Below are positions 8,372 to 16,766 of a stretch of DNA of 36,748 bases, piece after piece. The stretch is from SCQX01 sp035720945 (GTDB lineage: Bacteria > Pseudomonadota > Gammaproteobacteria > Burkholderiales > Burkholderiaceae_B): the NCBI GenBank assembly GCA_035720945.1, contig DASTNK010000027.1:1-36748 (forward strand), given 5' to 3'. Below the pieces are notes generated by a model. It was not told the origin of the DNA. It did not search any database and saw only the letters and a program-made list of their open reading frames with translations. Position 1 is the stretch's first letter. Each line of letters opens with the position of its first letter. The translations under genes and the position numbers were made by a program.

Positions 8372-8502
8372 GGTGGCGTGTTGTTACGCTAAGGCTGTCC
8401 TGTGCTTGCCACCCCAGAATGGCCAAGCCACAATTTGGTGACCCTCTTCTTCCGGCTTGGTTGGTGAGACCTCGCTGGTTGCCGACCCTGGTGTTCGATG
8501 AC

Positions 8503-9093
8503 ATGACTGACAACCTCGATCGTTACAATAAACTGTCAATTGGTGTGCACTGGCTGACAGTCATACTGTTGATCGCCGTTTACGCGCTGATGGAATTGCG
8601 GGGTGTTTTTCCCAAAGACAGCGCGCCGCGCGACCTGATGAAAACTTGGCATTACATGCTTGGCCTGACAGTGTTCGTCATATTCTTCGTGCGGCTGGCG
8701 TCGCGCCTGGTGTTTCGCTCTCCGCCCATCACGCCCGAGCCTTCGGCGCTGATGAACCGGTTGGCGAAATACATGCATGTCGCGCTGTACATTTTCTTGT
8801 TCGCCATGCCGCTGCTGGGTTGGTTCACGCTCAGCGCGAAGGCCGAGGCCATACCCTTTTTCGGGTTGCACCTGCCGGCGCTGATGGGGCCGGACAAAAC
8901 CCTGGGGCGCGACATCAAGGATGTTCACGAAACCCTCGGCACCATCGGCTATTACCTGATCGGCCTGCATGTGGCGGCCGCGCTGTTTCATCATTACTTC
9001 ATGCGCGACAATACGATGCTGCGGATGTGGCCGGGATTTGGACGGCGGTTTGGTGGCGGCGCCAGAAGCCTTGAGACCGACCGGCGTGGGTAG
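8503..9093 (+). CDS. Cytochrome b561 family protein
   Basis: 196 residues with four transmembrane helices, as in CybB-type cytochrome b561, a di-haem inner-membrane protein that passes electrons from quinol to periplasmic acceptors. Likely haem ligands are His16 in GVHWLTV, His49 in TWHYMLG, and His141 and His155 in the VHETLG...IGLHVAAA helix, at the spacing known for E. coli CybB (13, 45, 137, 151). The N-terminus MTDNLDRYNKLSIGVHW fits the family, which fixes the start at 8503 although the frame is open further upstream. The C-terminal 20 residues are basic and glycine-rich. No partner protein (such as YceI) is adjacent. Confidence 0.92.
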   Translation: MTDNLDRYNKLSIGVHWLTVILLIAVYALMELRGVFPKDSAPRDLMKTWHYMLGLTVFVIFFVRLASRLVFRSPPITPEPSALMNRLAKYMHVALYIFLFAMPLLGWFTLSAKAEAIPFFGLHLPALMGPDKTLGRDIKDVHETLGTIGYYLIGLHVAAALFHHYFMRDNTMLRMWPGFGRRFGGGARSLETDRRG

Positions 9094-9164
9094 GCTCCGG
9101 CCAGTGTGTTGGCGGGGCGGGGCCATATCGTGCGGCGGCATGTGAACATATCGGCGGACAATCC

Positions 9165-9962
9165 ATGGACACGCCTTTGAGCCCGGTTGACCTCGATTCC
9201 TTGCGCAACGCTCGCGAACTGCTGGAGAATCCCGGGCTTGCCGCGCGCATGACGAACCTGATCGGTGCGCCGGTTGAACTGGGGTTGAAGTGGCTTCCCG
9301 AGGGCTGGCGGTCGAAAATCAGCGACATCACCCAAGCCGCGCTGCGCAAGGCCACCGATGCGGCCATTGTCACTTTGGACGACAGGCCTGGAGAAGGCAG
9401 CTCCAACCACTGGCATAAGCTGGGGGCCGCGGTGAGTGGCGGGGTGGGCGGGTTTTTCGGTCTGGCTGGCTTGGCGGTGGAGCTTCCCATATCGACCACG
9501 CTGATGATGCGATCCATCGCTGACATCGCGCGCAGCGAAGGCGAATCCCTGGGGCACCCGGATGCCCGCCGCGCCTGTCTGGAGGTCTTCGCACTGGGCG
9601 GAAAGACGAAAACGGACGACGCCACGGATAGTGGCTATTACGCTATCCGCGTAGCGTTGGCCCAGTCGGTCGCCCAGGCTACGGAATATCTTGGTACGCA
9701 TGTGGTTGTGGAAAAAGGCACTGGCCCGGCCCTGGTTCGCCTGATCACCGTGGTCGCTGACCGATTCGGCGTCCAGGTCACCGAGAAGGCGGCGGCCCAG
9801 GCCATCCCCGCGTTGGGGGCCGCAGGGGGCGCGGTGATCAACACATTGTTCATCGGCCATTTCCAGAGCATGGCACGGGGCCATTTCACGGTGCGCCGGT
9901 TGGAGCGCAAATATGGGGCAGAGGCTGTGCGCGCGGCGTATATGGCGCTGGGTGAAGTCTGA
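9165..9962 (+). CDS. EcsC family protein
   Basis: A 265-residue protein with the EcsC-family layout: an amphipathic N-terminal helical region, then a glycine-rich hydrophobic segment (AAVSGGVGGFFGLAG, about residues 87-101) followed by LPISTTLMMRSIADIARSEGE, and a second glycine/alanine-rich hydrophobic hairpin near the C-terminus (IPALGAAGGAVINTLF). The family is named after the B. subtilis gene beside the ecsAB transporter, but its function is not known; the hydrophobic segments suggest membrane association. The gene lies between cytochrome b561 and the prkA operon in the same direction; the 219-base gap to prkA argues that it is a separate unit. Confidence 0.82.
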   Translation: MDTPLSPVDLDSLRNARELLENPGLAARMTNLIGAPVELGLKWLPEGWRSKISDITQAALRKATDAAIVTLDDRPGEGSSNHWHKLGAAVSGGVGGFFGLAGLAVELPISTTLMMRSIADIARSEGESLGHPDARRACLEVFALGGKTKTDDATDSGYYAIRVALAQSVAQATEYLGTHVVVEKGTGPALVRLITVVADRFGVQVTEKAAAQAIPALGAAGGAVINTLFIGHFQSMARGHFTVRRLERKYGAEAVRAAYMALGEV

Positions 9963-9976
9963 CGGAAGGGGCTGCC

Positions 9977-9994
9977 TGACCTGATATCAAGTCA
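9977..9994. repeat. 18-bp near-perfect palindrome upstream of prkA
   Basis: TGAC-C-TGATATCA-A-GTCA is symmetrical except for one pair. It is not followed by a T-run, so it is unlikely to be a terminator and could be an operator for a dimeric regulator. It lies 14 bases after the EcsC-gene stop and about 190 bases before the prkA start. Confidence 0.4.
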
Positions 9995-10181
9995 GCGTCC
10001 ACAACAAACAATACATATCCCTTCCTCTTGGCGCGAAGAAGTCGTATGCTGAACTTCAACCGCCCATGCGGGTCCAACCCATTAGAGATGGATTTTTCAA
10101 GGTTGAGCCACCACTGATACCGACCCATTCGCACAACGCCAGTGTCAGCGGGTAGCCCAACATCATGCTTGGAGAAGAGCC

Positions 10182-12134
10182 GTGACTGATCGCAATGAAG
10201 GTACAGAACGGCATCGTTCTGAGTTTGTCGAGTCGCTGGTGGACTATTCGCGCAAGCAGCAGGCGCAGAAGTGGGAAGGCGGCTTCAACGATTACCTGCG
10301 TGACATTGTCGCCAAGAATCCCGCGCGGGCAGCCAGATCCAGTCATCAGTACATCTGGGACATGATGTGCTGGCGCGGTCTCGAGGCCCCGAAGCAAAAC
10401 GGCGCCAGCACCCACTACAAATTGTTTGAGGATGATTTGTTCGGCATCGATCAGGCGCTTGAGCGGGTCGCCAATTACTTCAAGGCGGCCAGCGAGGGTT
10501 CCGAGGTCGGGCGGCGGCTGTTGCTTTTGCTGGGACCCCCGTCGGGCGGCAAGTCCAGCCTGGTGACGTTGCTCAAGCGCGGCCTCGAGGCATACAGCCA
10601 CACCGATGACGGGGCCCTGTACGCGATCCAGGAGAGCCCCATCCAGGAATCGCCGCTGCTCTTGATCCCACAGGGCAAACGGGCCGAGTTCCGGGACACC
10701 TACGGGGTCCAGATCAGCGGCGAAGTGTCTCCTTTCACGCGCACGCTCCTTGATGAGCAGTATGGCGGTGATTTCACCCGCGTGCCGGTGCATCGCATCT
10801 TCATCGATGAGGCGGGTCGCGACGCGGTGGGCACTTATGCGCCCCACGATCCCACCACCGCCGACATCGCTGACCTGGTGGGGTCGGTTGATTTATCGAA
10901 GGTGGCTGAATACGGGGATGAGGGCGATCCGCGCGCCTGGTCGTGGTCGGGCGCCGTGTATGCCGGCAACCGCGGCCTCCTGGAGATGATCGAAATCCTG
11001 AAGGTCAAGCGCGAGTTCCTGTACCTGCTCTTGACGCTGACCCAGGAGCAGGTCGTCAAAGTATCGCGGTTCCCCCTCATCTACATCGATGAGACCATTG
11101 TCGCGCACACCAACATGGCGGAGTTCCGCCGGTTCCTTCAGGAAAAGGAAAACGAGGCATTGCTTGACCGCATGGTCATCGTGCAGGTTCCCTATACCCT
11201 GTGCTACACCGATGAGGCGCGCATCTATCGCAAGCTGACCTCCGCCACCCCTTCGTTCCGGCTGGTGCATCTGGATCCGCACGCGCTGCAGGTGGCGGCC
11301 GTGTTCGCCATTCTCACGCGGCTGAAACCCTCCGAGCGGCAGGATCTCGATCTCAGCAAGAAGTTGCGCATCCACGCGCATGAATCGGTCGAGGGCATTT
11401 CCGACGCCGAGGCCGAACGCATCGTCCGGGAACAGCCCGACGAGGGCATGGATGGTGTTTCACCACGCTTCATCGTCAATGCGCTGGCCGGCGCCATCAG
11501 CCAGTCCGAGAGCAAGAGCCTGACCTCCATGGAAGTCATGCTGGCGCTCAAGGATGCGATTGAATCCGATGCACGCATGGATTCCAAAGTGAAGAAGCAA
11601 TGGATCGATTTCCTGGTCACCACGCGCAAGGAGTTCTATAACCGCTGGGTCAAGGAAGACGTGCACAAGGCGCTGTTCGTGTCCTTCCAGGACGAGGCGC
11701 AGGAGCTTCTGGACAAGTACCTGGATGAGGTCGAGGCGGTGCTGGAGAACCGCAAGGTGGACGACCCCATCACCGGTGAAGAACGCGACGCCGATGAACG
11801 GTTCCTGCGCAGCGTTGAAACCAAGATCGGCATATCCGATTCCGGCAAGACCTCGTTCCGCCAGGAGATCGTTCGCAAGGCCCTGAATGCCTACAAGCGC
11901 GGTGTCAAGTTCACGCTCGCGGAGCATGCGCGCCTGCGCGAAGCGATCGAACAATACCTGTTCGAAGAGCGGCGCGACGTGCTGCGCCTGGTCACCTCGA
12001 CCACCCGCGCCGACACCGAGGCCATGGAAAAAATCTCGGCGGTCGAGGAGCGCTTGGTCAACGACTACGGCTACGATGCGCACAGCGCGCACGAAGCGCT
12101 CAACTACGTGACCACGCTGCTGGCGCAGGAATAG
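10182..12134 (+). CDS. prkA: PrkA family serine protein kinase (YeaG-like)
   Basis: 650 residues, the length of PrkA/YeaG. The family has an AAA+ core and a C-terminal kinase-like domain; E. coli YeaG is a stress and nitrogen-starvation factor acting with YeaH. The N-terminus carries the family segment WEGGFNDYLRDIVAKNP, then SSHQYIWDMM. The Walker A loop is GPPSGGKS (118-125). Later family segments such as IHAHESVEGISDAEAERIVREQ and VEDPI-like DDPITGEERDADERFLRSVE are present. The start is GTG, supported by GGAGAAG at 10171-10177 four bases upstream. It leads a tight operon with yeaH, spoVR and a GrdB-like gene. I found no sigma-54 promoter in the 219 bases upstream, although yeaG in E. coli has one. 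Confidence 0.96.
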   Translation: MTDRNEGTERHRSEFVESLVDYSRKQQAQKWEGGFNDYLRDIVAKNPARAARSSHQYIWDMMCWRGLEAPKQNGASTHYKLFEDDLFGIDQALERVANYFKAASEGSEVGRRLLLLLGPPSGGKSSLVTLLKRGLEAYSHTDDGALYAIQESPIQESPLLLIPQGKRAEFRDTYGVQISGEVSPFTRTLLDEQYGGDFTRVPVHRIFIDEAGRDAVGTYAPHDPTTADIADLVGSVDLSKVAEYGDEGDPRAWSWSGAVYAGNRGLLEMIEILKVKREFLYLLLTLTQEQVVKVSRFPLIYIDETIVAHTNMAEFRRFLQEKENEALLDRMVIVQVPYTLCYTDEARIYRKLTSATPSFRLVHLDPHALQVAAVFAILTRLKPSERQDLDLSKKLRIHAHESVEGISDAEAERIVREQPDEGMDGVSPRFIVNALAGAISQSESKSLTSMEVMLALKDAIESDARMDSKVKKQWIDFLVTTRKEFYNRWVKEDVHKALFVSFQDEAQELLDKYLDEVEAVLENRKVDDPITGEERDADERFLRSVETKIGISDSGKTSFRQEIVRKALNAYKRGVKFTLAEHARLREAIEQYLFEERRDVLRLVTSTTRADTEAMEKISAVEERLVNDYGYDAHSAHEALNYVTTLLAQE

Positions 12135-12156
12135 TCCAGACACATGAGTCGCCATC

Positions 12157-13353
12157 ATGACCAAGCCTGCATACCGGCAGCTTTCCAATCTGGCGCACGC
12201 GCACCGTTGGTACGGCCTGTTTTCGCGCGGCGCCCGTGACTGGCTGAGGCATAACGAAAAAGTGCGCGACGCCGTGCGCGAGCAGCTGCCCGAGATGATC
12301 GCGGGGGCGGACGTGCTGGGCCGCCCCTCCAACCACACCGTGCTGATCCCGGTGCATTTCCTTGAGCACTATCGCTTCCGCCTGAGCACCTCCAATGAAC
12401 AATCGGGTGTGGGGCAGGGCGGTGGCAAGCCGAAAGACGTGTATCAACAAGGGCAAGGAGAGGGCAGCGATGCCGGGCAGGCTGGCGCGGGTGGCAGCGG
12501 CAATGGCGAGTTGCGTTTCCTGCTGGAGCTCAGGATCGAGGACATCGTTGACTGGATATGGGAGGAGCTGCACCTGCCCGATCTCAAGCCGCGCACCAGC
12601 GATGCGCTCCGGGACGAGGACTTGGTGCGCGAGGGGTGGAGCCGGCACGGCCCCAATTCCCGTCTGGATCGACGCCGGACCATGAAAGAGGCGATCAAGC
12701 GTCGGCATGCCCAGCCGGCCGGCGCGGCGCCGTTCTCCGACGAAGACTTGCGTTTCCGGCAACTGGCGCGGCGGCAACGCCCGGCGACCGACGCGGTTGT
12801 GGCATTGCTGTTGGATGTGTCCGGATCCATGGATGCGGAACGGCGCAAACTGGCCAAATCATTTTTCTTCTGGGCGGTGCAGGGGCTGCGCCGGCAATAT
12901 GGCAGCGCGCTGGAGCTCATCTTCATCGCGCACACCAATGAAGCCTGGGAGTTCACCGAGGAGCAATTCTTCCAGGCGACCGCCACCGGCGGCACCACCG
13001 CCTCAAGCGCCTTTCAATTGGCGCTGGATATCTTCGACAAGCGCTACCCCACTCGGCGCTACAACCATTACCTGTTCTATGCCTCCGACGGCGAGAACTT
13101 CGCCGATGACCGGGCCCTGGCCGATGGCCTGCTGTGCAAGCTGGGCGATATAGTCAACTTCATGGGGTTCGTGGAAACCCCCCAGAATCCGCATGAAACC
13201 GGGCTTTCCGAAACAGGCCGCCTGTTTCGCTCGCTGGAATCGCGTAATTACCCGGTGGGCACCTATACCGTGCACGAGCGCGGTGATGTCTGGAATGCCG
13301 TGCGTCGCTTCTTCCAGCGCCAGGCAAGTGTGGGCGTGGGCGAGGAGGCCTGA
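12157..13353 (+). CDS. yeaH: YeaH/YhbH family protein (DUF444, VWA-like domain)
   Basis: 398 residues, close to the E. coli YeaH length. The protein has an N-terminal basic region, a glycine/glutamine-rich low-complexity linker (about residues 86-115), and a C-terminal von Willebrand A-like domain with the metal-site motif DVSGSM (220-225). YeaH/YhbH proteins are encoded with PrkA across many bacteria and are thought to be its partner or adaptor; the biochemical role is not settled. It lies 22 bases after prkA and only one base separates its stop from the spoVR start, so the genes are almost certainly co-translated. Confidence 0.94.
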   Translation: MTKPAYRQLSNLAHAHRWYGLFSRGARDWLRHNEKVRDAVREQLPEMIAGADVLGRPSNHTVLIPVHFLEHYRFRLSTSNEQSGVGQGGGKPKDVYQQGQGEGSDAGQAGAGGSGNGELRFLLELRIEDIVDWIWEELHLPDLKPRTSDALRDEDLVREGWSRHGPNSRLDRRRTMKEAIKRRHAQPAGAAPFSDEDLRFRQLARRQRPATDAVVALLLDVSGSMDAERRKLAKSFFFWAVQGLRRQYGSALELIFIAHTNEAWEFTEEQFFQATATGGTTASSAFQLALDIFDKRYPTRRYNHYLFYASDGENFADDRALADGLLCKLGDIVNFMGFVETPQNPHETGLSETGRLFRSLESRNYPVGTYTVHERGDVWNAVRRFFQRQASVGVGEEA

Positions 13354-13354
13354 G

Positions 13355-14746
13355 ATGCCCACCACGCATGCGCAGGATCTGGAGCAACTTGCCCATTACA
13401 TGCCGAAAATCGAAGCATTGGCGCGGCGCGACGGGCTGGATTACGATCTGGTCGATTTTGAACTGGTGCCCAACACCTTCATGATGGAAGTGGCCGTGTA
13501 CGGCCTGCCTATTCGCATGCCGCACTGGTCTTTTGGCGTGCGCTACATCCATCAGCACGTGCAACACCGGATGGGCGGTTCGCACATCTTCGAGGTGGTG
13601 TTTCCCGGCAACCCCAACCGCGCCTACCTGGTCACCGACAACGGGCTGGCGCAAAACACGCTGGTCACCGCGCATGTGCTGGGACACGCCGATTTCTCCA
13701 AGAACAATGCCTTGTTCGCGCGCATGCAGAAGCAAGTGGGTTATCACATCGTGACCGAGACGGCGGAGCGGGCGCGCAGCATTCAGGACGCAATCGAAGA
13801 GTACGGTCAACGGCGTGTGGAAATGGTGCTGGACGCGGCGCTCGCGCTGGAACAGCACATCGATGTCGACCAGCCGATTCACCGGCCCGATTACCCGACC
13901 CACATCCTGCCCAAGCCCGGCGTGAAGCCCACTGGTTTCCACGCCCGCTTCGCCGGGCTGCCCGGCGAAAAGGCCCCGCCACCGCAGCAGCGGCGGCGCG
14001 CACCCATTCCACCCAGTCCGGAGTCGGATTTGCTGTGGTTCATCGCGCGGTATGCGCCCGACATGGAGGGCTGGGAACGGGATATTTTCCTGGCGGTGCG
14101 GGAGGAATCGTTTTACTTCTACCCCGTGTTCGCTTGCCAGATCATGAACGAAGGCTGGGCCAGCTACTGGCATGCGCGCCTGCTGCGTGAAGCCGACTTC
14201 CTGCCCGCGTCGCTATATGTAGACGCCATCAAGTCGCATTCCGACGTCATCCGCCCCTACGCCAGCGGAAAGAACATCGCGCTTTCCCTCAACCCCTATA
14301 ACGTCGGCTTCATCATGTGGGAGCATATCATCGAGAACGAGGGGCTGGACCGCGCTTTGCGCATCCGTGCCGAGGAAGACGACTTCAGCTTCATCCGCAA
14401 TCACCTGGACGAGACCCTGGCCGAGAAACTGCAATTGCTGAGCTATCGAACACACCAGGACTCCGCGACCGGGCTCAACATCGAGATTCAAAACACGGAC
14501 ATCGACGCCTTGCGCGAGCAACTGATCGCGCCCAAGTTCAATTTCGCCGCGCCGCATGTGCAGGCGGTGGAGCTGAGCAGTGACGGCAGCCTGATGCTGC
14601 GGCAGGATCATGTGGCCGATGGCCGGGGCCTGGATATTGAGCGCGCGCAGAAGGTGCTGGAATACATCAAGCTCGTGTGGCGTCGGCCGGTGGCGCTGGA
14701 AACGGTCGATGGCAACGGCAATGAGAAGACGCTGTCCATCCAGTGA
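13355..14746 (+). CDS. spoVR: SpoVR family protein (YcgB-like)
   Basis: 463 residues with the hallmark SpoVR segments: YDLVDFELVPNTFMMEVAVYGLP, PHWSFG, NPNRAYLVTDN, HVLGHADFSKNN, EGWASYWH and NPYNVGFIMWE. The conserved His/Asp/Glu residues in HVLGHADF and NEGWASYWHARLL suggest a metal site, but no activity is proven for the family; in B. subtilis it affects spore cortex, and in enterobacteria (YcgB) it belongs to the prkA-yeaH stress set. The open frame runs 54 codons upstream into yeaH, but ATG at 13355 starts right after the yeaH stop and opens the family sequence. It overlaps the next gene's frame. Confidence 0.95.
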   Translation: MPTTHAQDLEQLAHYMPKIEALARRDGLDYDLVDFELVPNTFMMEVAVYGLPIRMPHWSFGVRYIHQHVQHRMGGSHIFEVVFPGNPNRAYLVTDNGLAQNTLVTAHVLGHADFSKNNALFARMQKQVGYHIVTETAERARSIQDAIEEYGQRRVEMVLDAALALEQHIDVDQPIHRPDYPTHILPKPGVKPTGFHARFAGLPGEKAPPPQQRRRAPIPPSPESDLLWFIARYAPDMEGWERDIFLAVREESFYFYPVFACQIMNEGWASYWHARLLREADFLPASLYVDAIKSHSDVIRPYASGKNIALSLNPYNVGFIMWEHIIENEGLDRALRIRAEEDDFSFIRNHLDETLAEKLQLLSYRTHQDSATGLNIEIQNTDIDALREQLIAPKFNFAAPHVQAVELSSDGSLMLRQDHVADGRGLDIERAQKVLEYIKLVWRRPVALETVDGNGNEKTLSIQ

Positions 14747-14793
14747 CGGATATTTGGATTATTCTGAAGGCCGCTCAATCGAAGGAAGCAGCC

Positions 14794-15753
14794 GTGAATG
14801 CAACCGGTGGCCGGCGCGGCCTTGGGTTCGCCCCAGCCCATGACCAGCCTATTGCGTATATGCAGCGGACCCGCGAGTGGTACCTGGCCCTGGGGTATGG
14901 CAACCCGTACGTCTGGGCTCACTACGCGGAAGTACCGTTCCATGTGCTCGGCAAATCACTGTCCAGCGCCACCGTCACGCTCATCACCACAGCGGCGCCG
15001 TTCCAGGGAGGCAAGGGCCCGCAAGGCCCGGGGGCGCCTTACAACGCGGCGACGAAATTCTACGAGGTGTATTCACTCCCCACCGAACGTCTCCCCGATC
15101 TGCGCATCTCTCATGTCGCGATCGATCGCAAGCACACCAGCATGGAGGATTCCGGAACGTGGTTTCCGCTGGCCGCGTTGCGCACATTGGCGCAAGAGGG
15201 ACGAGTCGGTCGGTTGGCGCCGCGGTTTCACGGCGCCCCGACGAACCGCAGCCAGAGGCATACGCTGGATGTGGATTGCAAAGAGATCCTGCGGCGCTGC
15301 CGGGAGGATCACGTCGACGCCGCCATCCTGGTGCCCAACTGTCCCGTCTGTCACCAGACGCTCAGCCTGATCGCCCGGCATTTGGAGGCCCATGGCATTG
15401 CCACTGTCATCATGGGGTGCGCCAAGGATGTCGTCGAGTATTGCGGCGTTCCCAGGTTTTTGTTCAGCGATTTCCCGCTGGGCAACGCCGCTGGGAAGCC
15501 GCACGACCCCAGGTCCCAGAGACGCACGCTGGAGCTTGCCCTGCAGTTGCTGGATAGTGCGCCCGCACCGCGCACGACGGTGCAGAATCCGCAGCGCTGG
15601 AGTGACGATCCGGACTGGAAATTGGATTATTGCAACGTGGAAAAAATCGACCAGGGCGAATTGACAACCTTGCAGGAGGAATCCGAACGGGCAAGAAGGC
15701 TCGCCCGCGACGTGCGTGAGGCGAGCCTGGCGGACGGGCGTTCGACAGAATGA
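14794..15753 (+). CDS. Glycine/sarcosine/betaine reductase component B-like protein, cysteine form
   Basis: The protein resembles the proteobacterial branch of the GrdB/PrdB family: REWYLALGYGNPYVWAHY near the start, then DLRISHVAIDRKHT, LAPRFHG, and VPNCPVCHQTLSL. In clostridial reductases the B subunit uses selenocysteine in the corresponding active-site segment; here it is CPVC (Cys183 and Cys186 in this numbering). Component A and C genes are not nearby, so a reductase reaction is not implied. Start choice: GTG at 14794 has GAAGGAAG at 14781-14788 upstream (319 residues). A GTG at 14743 overlaps the spoVR stop (336 residues) but has no ribosome binding site, and an ATG at 14860 is also possible. 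It appears to be the fourth gene of the prkA operon. Confidence 0.78.
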   Translation: MNATGGRRGLGFAPAHDQPIAYMQRTREWYLALGYGNPYVWAHYAEVPFHVLGKSLSSATVTLITTAAPFQGGKGPQGPGAPYNAATKFYEVYSLPTERLPDLRISHVAIDRKHTSMEDSGTWFPLAALRTLAQEGRVGRLAPRFHGAPTNRSQRHTLDVDCKEILRRCREDHVDAAILVPNCPVCHQTLSLIARHLEAHGIATVIMGCAKDVVEYCGVPRFLFSDFPLGNAAGKPHDPRSQRRTLELALQLLDSAPAPRTTVQNPQRWSDDPDWKLDYCNVEKIDQGELTTLQEESERARRLARDVREASLADGRSTE

Positions 15754-15756
15754 TCA

Positions 15757-15771
15757 CCGCCCGCGGGGCGG
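15757..15771 (+). other. GC-rich hairpin after the prkA operon
   Basis: CCGCCC-GCG-GGGCGG forms a perfect 6-bp stem right after the last stop codon of the operon. No T-run follows, so it is at best a weak or factor-dependent terminator or a 3'-end stabiliser. Confidence 0.35.
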
Positions 15772-15881
15772 CGGCCCGTCGCGGCCGCGCGCTCCGCCTC
15801 CTGTGAGGCGCAGTTCCGATATGCCGCCGCGGATGTCGTGAGTGCCGAAGCGGCTGTATGCGTTGAGGAGTTTGGGCCGCG

Positions 15882-16109
15882 TTATTTGCGTTTGAACCAG
15901 CCCGCGAAACCGCCCAGGGCCAAAATAGCACCCACCACGATGCCGGCGATGCCCAGCCATTTCGGGATGGCTTCATCGTGCGTCGTTTTCAGGGCGGCCG
16001 AACCGATTTTGATGACGGTTTCAGTGTTTTGATAGCTGCCATGGCCCGCTACCACCCAAATGCCCGCCACGAGCAGAACGAGGCCGACAATGATCAAGAT
16101 CTGGCGCAT
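15882..16109 (-). CDS. DUF3185 family small membrane protein
   Basis: The minus-strand ATG at 16109 gives 75 residues: MRQILIIVGLVLLVAGIWVV as transmembrane helix 1, a polar stretch with VIKIGSAALKTTHDEA, helix 2 (WLGIAGIVVGAILALGGFAGW), and the basic end FKRK. This layout matches the DUF3185 family of two-helix proteins of unknown function. The open frame continues upstream to 16415 but without a plausible protein, and the upstream part overlaps the repeat and terminator described below. It converges on the GrdB-like gene, 128 bases away. Confidence 0.75.
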   Translation of the reverse strand: MRQILIIVGLVLLVAGIWVVAGHGSYQNTETVIKIGSAALKTTHDEAIPKWLGIAGIVVGAILALGGFAGWFKRK

Positions 16110-16218
16110 GTCTGGTTTTCCATCGTGTTTGAATATCCAAAAATTTACCACGCTTGCGAAAACCGAATGGGTTTGTCGTCTGAGGCCAGGGCCCATGACG
16201 CCCCACGCGGGGATCGCC

Positions 16219-16252
16219 CAAAACAAAACGCCCGACAGAAATCTGTCAGGCG
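16219..16252 (-). terminator. Rho-independent terminator without an obvious gene (copy of the tRNA-Ala terminator)
   Basis: Read on the minus strand: CGCCTGACAG, loop ATTT, CTGTCGGGCG, then TTTTGTTTTG. The stem has 10 pairs with one G-T. Its sequence matches the terminator after tRNA-Ala at 17619-17650 closely, which suggests it is a duplicated or displaced copy. Confidence 0.75.
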
Positions 16253-16265
16253 TGCGTTCTGGTGG
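16243..16265. repeat. Left copy of a 23-bp direct repeat (possible attachment site)
   Basis: This 23-mer matches 17641-17663 at 21 of 23 positions, in the same orientation, 1,398 bases apart. The right copy contains the last bases of tRNA-Ala including its CCA end plus the first arm of its terminator stem. Beyond it the left copy still shows a tRNA-like TTCGAAC sequence (16282-16288 region) but cannot be folded into a complete tRNA. This is the pattern left by integration at a tRNA 3' end. Confidence 0.55.
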
Positions 16266-16519
16266 CGGGAGGCCATGAAGGTTCGAACGGTTCTTTTTGA
16301 CACGGTTCCGAATCAGCGCGTGTGGGAGGAACGGCATCCATGTGAAACTAATACCGGACTGTGTTGCGGCTCGTTCTGTGGATTTGTGAGTGCGGCCACA
16401 CAAGCGCCCTAACAACTCTTCGGAGGCGGCTTTGATTGGCGGCGTTCACTCGCGCAGAGTACGATTACGATAGCGGTTTTGTTACAAAAACTGCCCAATA
16501 CGCTACAAGGAGAGGGGTA

Positions 16520-16720
16520 ATGAGTTGGAATGCATGTCAGCTTCCACCAATTGATTTCCGATGGGATCACCTTCGTGCGTTCAGCGACGTTGTTCAAGAA
16601 TGCAAGTTGCGGGACACGCGGGCTCTAATGGATTCGGATGCCCACCAATCTCGAGTCACGGTTGATGTCCTCCAAACGGCGTTCATGCGAGCTGTTTCAA
16701 TAGATCCTAAATACTACTGA
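16520..16720 (+). CDS. Hypothetical 66-residue protein upstream of the HNH nuclease gene
   Basis: ATG at 16520 has an excellent Shine-Dalgarno AAGGAG (16507-16512) seven bases upstream. The protein begins MSWNACQLPPIDFRWDHLRA and ends SIDPKYY; it is soluble, slightly acidic and predicted mostly helical by eye. I do not recognise a family. Its stop is 46 bases before the ATG of the HNH gene and 7 bases before an alternative GTG start of that gene, so the two are probably one operon. Codon use (more A/T at third positions) resembles the HNH gene and not the surrounding genes. It could be a partner, an inhibitor or a DNA-binding accessory; nothing in the sequence decides. Confidence 0.55.
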   Translation: MSWNACQLPPIDFRWDHLRAFSDVVQECKLRDTRALMDSDAHQSRVTVDVLQTAFMRAVSIDPKYY

Positions 16721-16766
16721 AAGCGGTGTGTGGGCATGCACGATTCAATTTTTTTGTCGTCCATTC

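Larger units (their letters stand above)
8177..8502. other. Divergent intergenic region between the racemase and cytochrome b561 genes
   Basis: 326 bases without an annotated long gene. On the minus strand it holds a perfect TATAAT and a 30-codon ORF with a good ribosome binding site (listed separately). On the plus strand I see no convincing promoter for the cytochrome gene; the open frame there runs back to 8281 but its codons before 8503 do not look like a b561 N-terminus. Confidence 0.6.
16110..16519. other. 410-base gap at the left edge of the tRNA-Ala island
   Basis: No supported gene. It contains a Rho-independent terminator pointing left (16219-16252) with no gene on the minus strand to serve, and an imperfect copy of the tRNA-Ala 3' end and trailer. 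A 45-codon plus-strand frame from ATG 16275 (MKVRTVLFDT...) is cysteine-rich and has a poorly spaced GGGAGG before it; I do not call it. The composition becomes visibly AT-richer from about 16330 onward. Confidence 0.6.

Noticed and set aside
9963..10181. Sigma-54 promoter for prkA as in E. coli yeaG
   Set aside because: TGGC-like sequences occur but none has a GC at the required 12-base distance.
16253..16340. Possible second tRNA gene or pseudo-tRNA at the left repeat
   Set aside because: Only the T-loop-like TTCGAAC and the CCACCA end are recognisable; stems cannot be formed, so I list it only as part of the repeat.
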